NCBI GenBank assembly: GCA_016301965.1
Contig: JAEDOO010000008.1
Span: 1 to 25,430 of the forward strand
Reading direction: 5' to 3'
Length of the DNA: 25,430 nucleotides
Source of the DNA: Lachnospiraceae bacterium
GTDB lineage: Bacteria > Bacillota > Clostridia > Lachnospirales > Lachnospiraceae
A program made the translations under genes and the position numbers. How positions within the stretch are numbered: the stretch's first letter is position 1; each line of letters starts with the position of its first letter. Below, piece after piece: positions 22,865 to 25,430 of this stretch. The notes beneath the pieces were generated by a model, which searched no databases, was not told the origin of the DNA, and saw only the letters and a list, made by a program, of their open reading frames with translations.

Positions 22865-23296
22865 TCAGATATAGTGGCCAAGCTCCACGAGAAAGTCCTC
22901 TTCCATTCGGATCAGTTTTCTTGCAAGATCCCGGCTTTCCTGGGAGGCTTCGCTGTACTGGTTCAGATAGCGGCTCAGGGATTTGATTCCCACACTGCAG
23001 CCATCCATCATCATGCCGGCAACGGCGCTGTCATCATCGCGAAAACTGAGTTTCATTTCCGTCCCCATCCATGCAAAGGCTCTGGCCAGTGGATGGGGTT
23101 CGTTTTTTTCTTCGCCGATTTTGCCAAGAAGGACATCACAGCCTTCTTTGATTTCCCGGTGCTTCAAGTCATATTTGTGCAGCAGATCACAAAGTTTCTG
23201 GTCCTCTACATGGGGGATGACCTGCTCCAGAGAATTTGTGGCCATGCGGCATCCGGCATTGCACTCTTTTAAAAGATAAGTGGTATCAGATATCAT
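22865..23296 (-). CDS. Small ferritin-like helical protein, function unknown
   Basis: 143 residues. It reads as a four-helix bundle: helix one DTTYLLKECNAGCRMATNSL, helix two DQKLCDLLHKYDLKHREIKE, a loop with PHPLARAFAWMG and a third and fourth helix ending RKLIRMEEDFLVELGHYI. Helix two (KHREI) and helix four (RMEED) carry Glu/His residues in ferritin-like positions, but a complete di-iron site is not demonstrable by eye. Similar short proteins occur widely in Clostridia as hypotheticals. ATG 23296 is preceded by AAAGGAGGAA; the frame stays open upstream to 23512 but that segment is not protein-like and lacks such a site. No signal peptide. Confidence 0.75.
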   Translation of the reverse strand: MISDTTYLLKECNAGCRMATNSLEQVIPHVEDQKLCDLLHKYDLKHREIKEGCDVLLGKIGEEKNEPHPLARAFAWMGTEMKLSFRDDDSAVAGMMMDGCSVGIKSLSRYLNQYSEASQESRDLARKLIRMEEDFLVELGHYI

Positions 23297-23360
23297 AATC
23301 AGTTCCTCCTTTTCCCTAAGTATGTACGGAAAAAAGAAAGTTATGCCTGTTGTGAATTTC

Positions 23361-23389
23361 TTGACAGCCCCGGACGAAACTCGTATAAT
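23361..23389 (+). promoter_or_regulatory. Perfect-consensus promoter of the DegV gene
   Basis: TTGACA (23361-23366), exactly 17 bp, TATAAT (23384-23389). Transcription would begin near 23396, giving a leader of about 84 nt that contains the inverted repeat at 23425-23455. Confidence 0.9.
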
Positions 23390-23424
23390 TCTCGATGATA
23401 TTTTTATAAACAAAGTAATTTCAG

Positions 23425-23455
23425 AAATATCTGACAAGGTATTGAACAGATATTT
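23425..23455. repeat. Inverted repeat in the DegV leader
   Basis: AAATATCTG (23425-23433) and CAGATATTT (23447-23455) form a perfect 9-bp AT-rich dyad with a 13-nt loop, 25 nt before the GTG start. It could be an operator or a weak leader hairpin. Confidence 0.5.
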
Positions 23456-23479
23456 ACAAAGAAAGACAGGTTTGATGAC

Positions 23480-24364
23480 GTGAGAAAAATAGGAATTGTT
23501 ACAGACAGTCACAGTGGTATTTCACAGAAACTGGCGAACGAACTGGAAATCGATGTAATTCCCATGCCATTTTATTTTGGCGATACATGTTACTTTGAAG
23601 ATGTAAGCATCAGCAGAGCGGATTTTTTTGCCCGTTTGAAAAACGGTGAGGACGTATCCACTTCCCAGCCTTCACCGCAGACAGTGATGGATGCCTGGAA
23701 AAAGGCACTTGAACGGTATGAAACGATCCTGCACATTCCGATCAGCAGCGGATTGAGCAGCTCCTGCGAGACGGCCATAATGCTGGCCGGAAAGGATGAG
23801 TTTAAGGACAGGGTATTTGTGGTGGACAATGGCCGTGTGTCAACACCGATGCATCAGTCCATCCTGGATGCTATCGATCTGGTGGAAGCCGGCTACAGTG
23901 CCGCTCAGTGTAAAGAGATCCTGGAACGTGTCCGCGCAAAAATGAACATTTACGTGGCAGTGTCCGATCTGTCCTATCTGCGCAGAGGCGGCCGAATCTC
24001 CGGCAGTACAGCCGCTATTGGTTCTCTGCTTAACATCAAGCCTATCCTCTGCTTTGATGTCGGCAAGCTTCAATCCTTCAAAAACTGCCGCGGAGCGAAA
24101 AAAGCCCGACAGACCATGATTGAGGCTTTACGTCACGATCTGGAGACAAAGTTTAAGGAAGACTATGAGGCAGGACGTGTGCGGCTTGTGGCAGCCACCA
24201 GTGCGGATGAGAAACTGACAATTTCCTGGCTCCAGGAGATCCAGGCGGCATTTCCGGACATGGATGTCTACTGTGATGATCTGTCTCTTGGCGTATCCTG
24301 CCATATCGGGCCGGATGGCCTGGGCATCGGCTTTTCCTGTCGTCCGAAAGAACTGGACAAATAA
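23480..24364 (+). CDS. DegV family fatty-acid-binding protein
   Basis: 294 residues, cytoplasmic. DegV proteins hold a fatty acid and, in related systems, present it to a fatty-acid kinase (family knowledge; no kinase gene is seen here). Motifs: VTDSHSGIS near the N-terminus, the VSTSQPSPQTV loop, HIPISSGLSSS, VVDNGRVST, and SYLRRGGRISGSTAAIGSLLNIKPIL. The start codon is GTG at 23480: homology begins here, no in-frame ATG lies just upstream, and only a weak AGACAGG site precedes it, which with the perfect promoter suggests expression limited at translation. Confidence 0.92.
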   Translation: MRKIGIVTDSHSGISQKLANELEIDVIPMPFYFGDTCYFEDVSISRADFFARLKNGEDVSTSQPSPQTVMDAWKKALERYETILHIPISSGLSSSCETAIMLAGKDEFKDRVFVVDNGRVSTPMHQSILDAIDLVEAGYSAAQCKEILERVRAKMNIYVAVSDLSYLRRGGRISGSTAAIGSLLNIKPILCFDVGKLQSFKNCRGAKKARQTMIEALRHDLETKFKEDYEAGRVRLVAATSADEKLTISWLQEIQAAFPDMDVYCDDLSLGVSCHIGPDGLGIGFSCRPKELDK

Positions 24365-24391
24365 TAGTAAACGAAAGAAAAGAGAGAAAAT

Positions 24392-25321
24392 ATGCAAAAG
24401 AAAGTTAGAAATTCCTGTCTGTTGGTGCTGACAGCCCTGATCTGGGGTGTGGCCTTTGTAGCTCAGACAACGGGAGGAGACGCGGTAGGCGCTTTTTCCT
24501 TTAACTGTATCCGTTCATTGATCGGCGGTGTAGTGCTTATCCCGGTGATCTGTGTTCTGGATAAGAAAAATGACCGAAAACCAAAAACCCGCGAGGAGAA
24601 AAGGACGCTTCTTACGGGAGGAATTGCCTGTGGATGTGTGATGTTTGTGGCAACGTCGTTTCAGCAGCTGGGTATCAATGCCGGTACAGAAGCCGGAAAG
24701 GCTGGTTTTCTGACTGCCTGTTATATCCTGCTGGTACCGATCTTTGGTATGGCGCTGAAGAAAAAATGTGGATGGAATATCTGGGTCGGTGTTTTGATGA
24801 CTTTGGTCGGATTATATCTTCTTTGCCTGAAAAACGGCTTCAGTCTGCGCTTTTCGGATATTCTGGTGATGGTCTGCTCGGTCTGCTTTGCTCTGCATAT
24901 CCTTCTGGTAGACCACTTTTCACCGCTGGTGGATGGTGTACGGCTGTCCAGCATACAGTTTCTGGTATCCGGAGCCATCGGTATCCTTCCTACGTTTTTT
25001 ATTGATATGAAGCATTCTGTGTCCGGCTTTCTGGCATGGCTTCCGGCACTGCAGACCTGGGCTGCCTGGGTTCCGATCCTGTATGCCGGTGTTCTGTCCT
25101 GCGGTGTGGCCTATACATTACAGATCATCGGACAGAATGGGTTGAATCCCACAGTGGCATCTCTGCTCATGAGCCTGGAATCCGTATTCTCTGTACTGGC
25201 AGGCTGGGTGCTTCTGGGACAGAAGCTTTCCGGACGGGAGATCCTTGGCTGTGCCGTTATTTTTGCAGCCATCGTGCTGGCACAGATTCCGGTGGAATCC
25301 TTAAAAAAGACAGCAAAGTAA
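24392..25321 (+). CDS. EamA/DMT-family transporter
   Basis: 309 residues, about ten membrane helices as two five-helix EamA repeats (about 7-142 and 150-300). The first repeat opens LTALIWGVAFVAQ and contains FNCIRSLIGGVVLIP and GTEAGKAGFLTACYILLVPIF. The second contains YAGVLSCGVAYTLQIIGQ, then ASLLMSLESVFSVLAGWVLLGQ, the typical last-helix motif. Such carriers export metabolites or amino acids; the substrate is unknown. It starts 27 nt after DegV with a modest AAGAGAG site, so probably in the same transcript, and ends at a strong terminator. Confidence 0.93.
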   Translation: MQKKVRNSCLLVLTALIWGVAFVAQTTGGDAVGAFSFNCIRSLIGGVVLIPVICVLDKKNDRKPKTREEKRTLLTGGIACGCVMFVATSFQQLGINAGTEAGKAGFLTACYILLVPIFGMALKKKCGWNIWVGVLMTLVGLYLLCLKNGFSLRFSDILVMVCSVCFALHILLVDHFSPLVDGVRLSSIQFLVSGAIGILPTFFIDMKHSVSGFLAWLPALQTWAAWVPILYAGVLSCGVAYTLQIIGQNGLNPTVASLLMSLESVFSVLAGWVLLGQKLSGREILGCAVIFAAIVLAQIPVESLKKTAK

Positions 25322-25331
25322 ATTGAAAGAT

Positions 25332-25367
25332 GGAGCTGCTGAAAGTAAAATCGGCGGCTCCTTTTTT
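25332..25367 (+). terminator. Terminator after the EamA gene
   Basis: An 11-bp stem GGAGCTGCTGA (25332-25342) with TCGGCGGCTCC (25351-25361, two G-U pairs), an 8-nt loop and six T residues. Confidence 0.88.
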
Positions 25368-25377
25368 ATTGCCTTTC

Positions 25378-25430
25378 ACAGAGACCGGGGCTGGCCGGCT
25401 GTGGCCCTTCCGTGGGCGTCCTCCCGGGGG
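25378..25430. other. GC-rich window end, unassigned
   Basis: The last about 45 bp are distinctly GC-rich compared with the rest (runs CCGGGG, GGCTGGCCGGC, CCCGGGGG). No ORF or RNA fold could be assigned before the window ends. Confidence 0.3.

Noticed and set aside
21991..22881. 296-residue minus-strand frame opposite the GT-C-like gene
   Set aside because: It is a shadow of a hydrophobic multi-pass protein and has no domain pattern.
23297..23512. Upstream extension of the ferritin-like protein
   Set aside because: It covers the divergent DegV promoter and start region, and ATG 23296 has a strong AAAGGAGGAA site.
1..25430. tRNA, rRNA, transposase or phage genes
   Set aside because: No cloverleaf-like segments, rRNA motifs, terminal inverted repeats with a transposase, or integrase-like proteins were seen.

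Overview
The window looks like chromosomal DNA from an anaerobic, spore-associated Clostridia, most probably a Lachnospiraceae gut commensal. This is an inference from the mid-range base composition, strong AGGAGG-type ribosome binding sites, sigma-A promoters, many short intrinsic terminators, a SPOCS/DUF3794-LysM protein, GerA-type germination proteins, a type Ic aspartate aminotransferase and a His-rich metal-binding protein. I see no insertion sequence, prophage, CRISPR array, rRNA or tRNA. It reads as ordinary core chromosome with a few odd local structures.

Layout. 57-3080: a four-gene polar amino acid ABC importer (lipoprotein binding protein, two permeases, ATPase) closed by a terminator. 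3341-4081: a secreted protein with three SH3-like repeats. 4238-4705: a protein whose first 93 residues are about 40% histidine. 4746-4805: an exact 60-bp spacerless palindrome lying between that gene and a convergent RNA-methyltransferase-like gene (4822-5691, minus). 5692-6064: regulatory gap with a 27-bp tandem repeat and a strong promoter for a type Ic aminotransferase (6065-7351). 7559-11526: a peptidoglycan block (membrane-anchored L,D-transpeptidase, ddl, murF), with a terminator-like hairpin squeezed between ddl and murF. 11661-12392 (minus): plsC-type acyltransferase with its own promoter.

12535-19310 is a mostly co-directional envelope/spore block: a PrcB-like lipoprotein, a SPOCS x3 + LysM protein, ispE, a GntR/FCD regulator overlapping ispE, then after a terminator a GerA-type protein and, 2 nt later, a single polypeptide that appears to join a GerAB-type permease to a short GerAC-type extracytoplasmic domain. 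19414-25321: DUF1934 protein, citrate synthase with a GT-C-like membrane protein 9 nt behind it, a small minus-strand ferritin-like helical protein, a DegV lipid-binding protein behind a perfect consensus promoter, and an EamA transporter with its terminator.

The most distinctive observations are the 60-bp perfect palindrome, the apparent GerAB-GerAC fusion in a two-gene germination operon, and the hairpin that decides the murF start. All functional names come from recognising family motifs by eye; no database search was possible.
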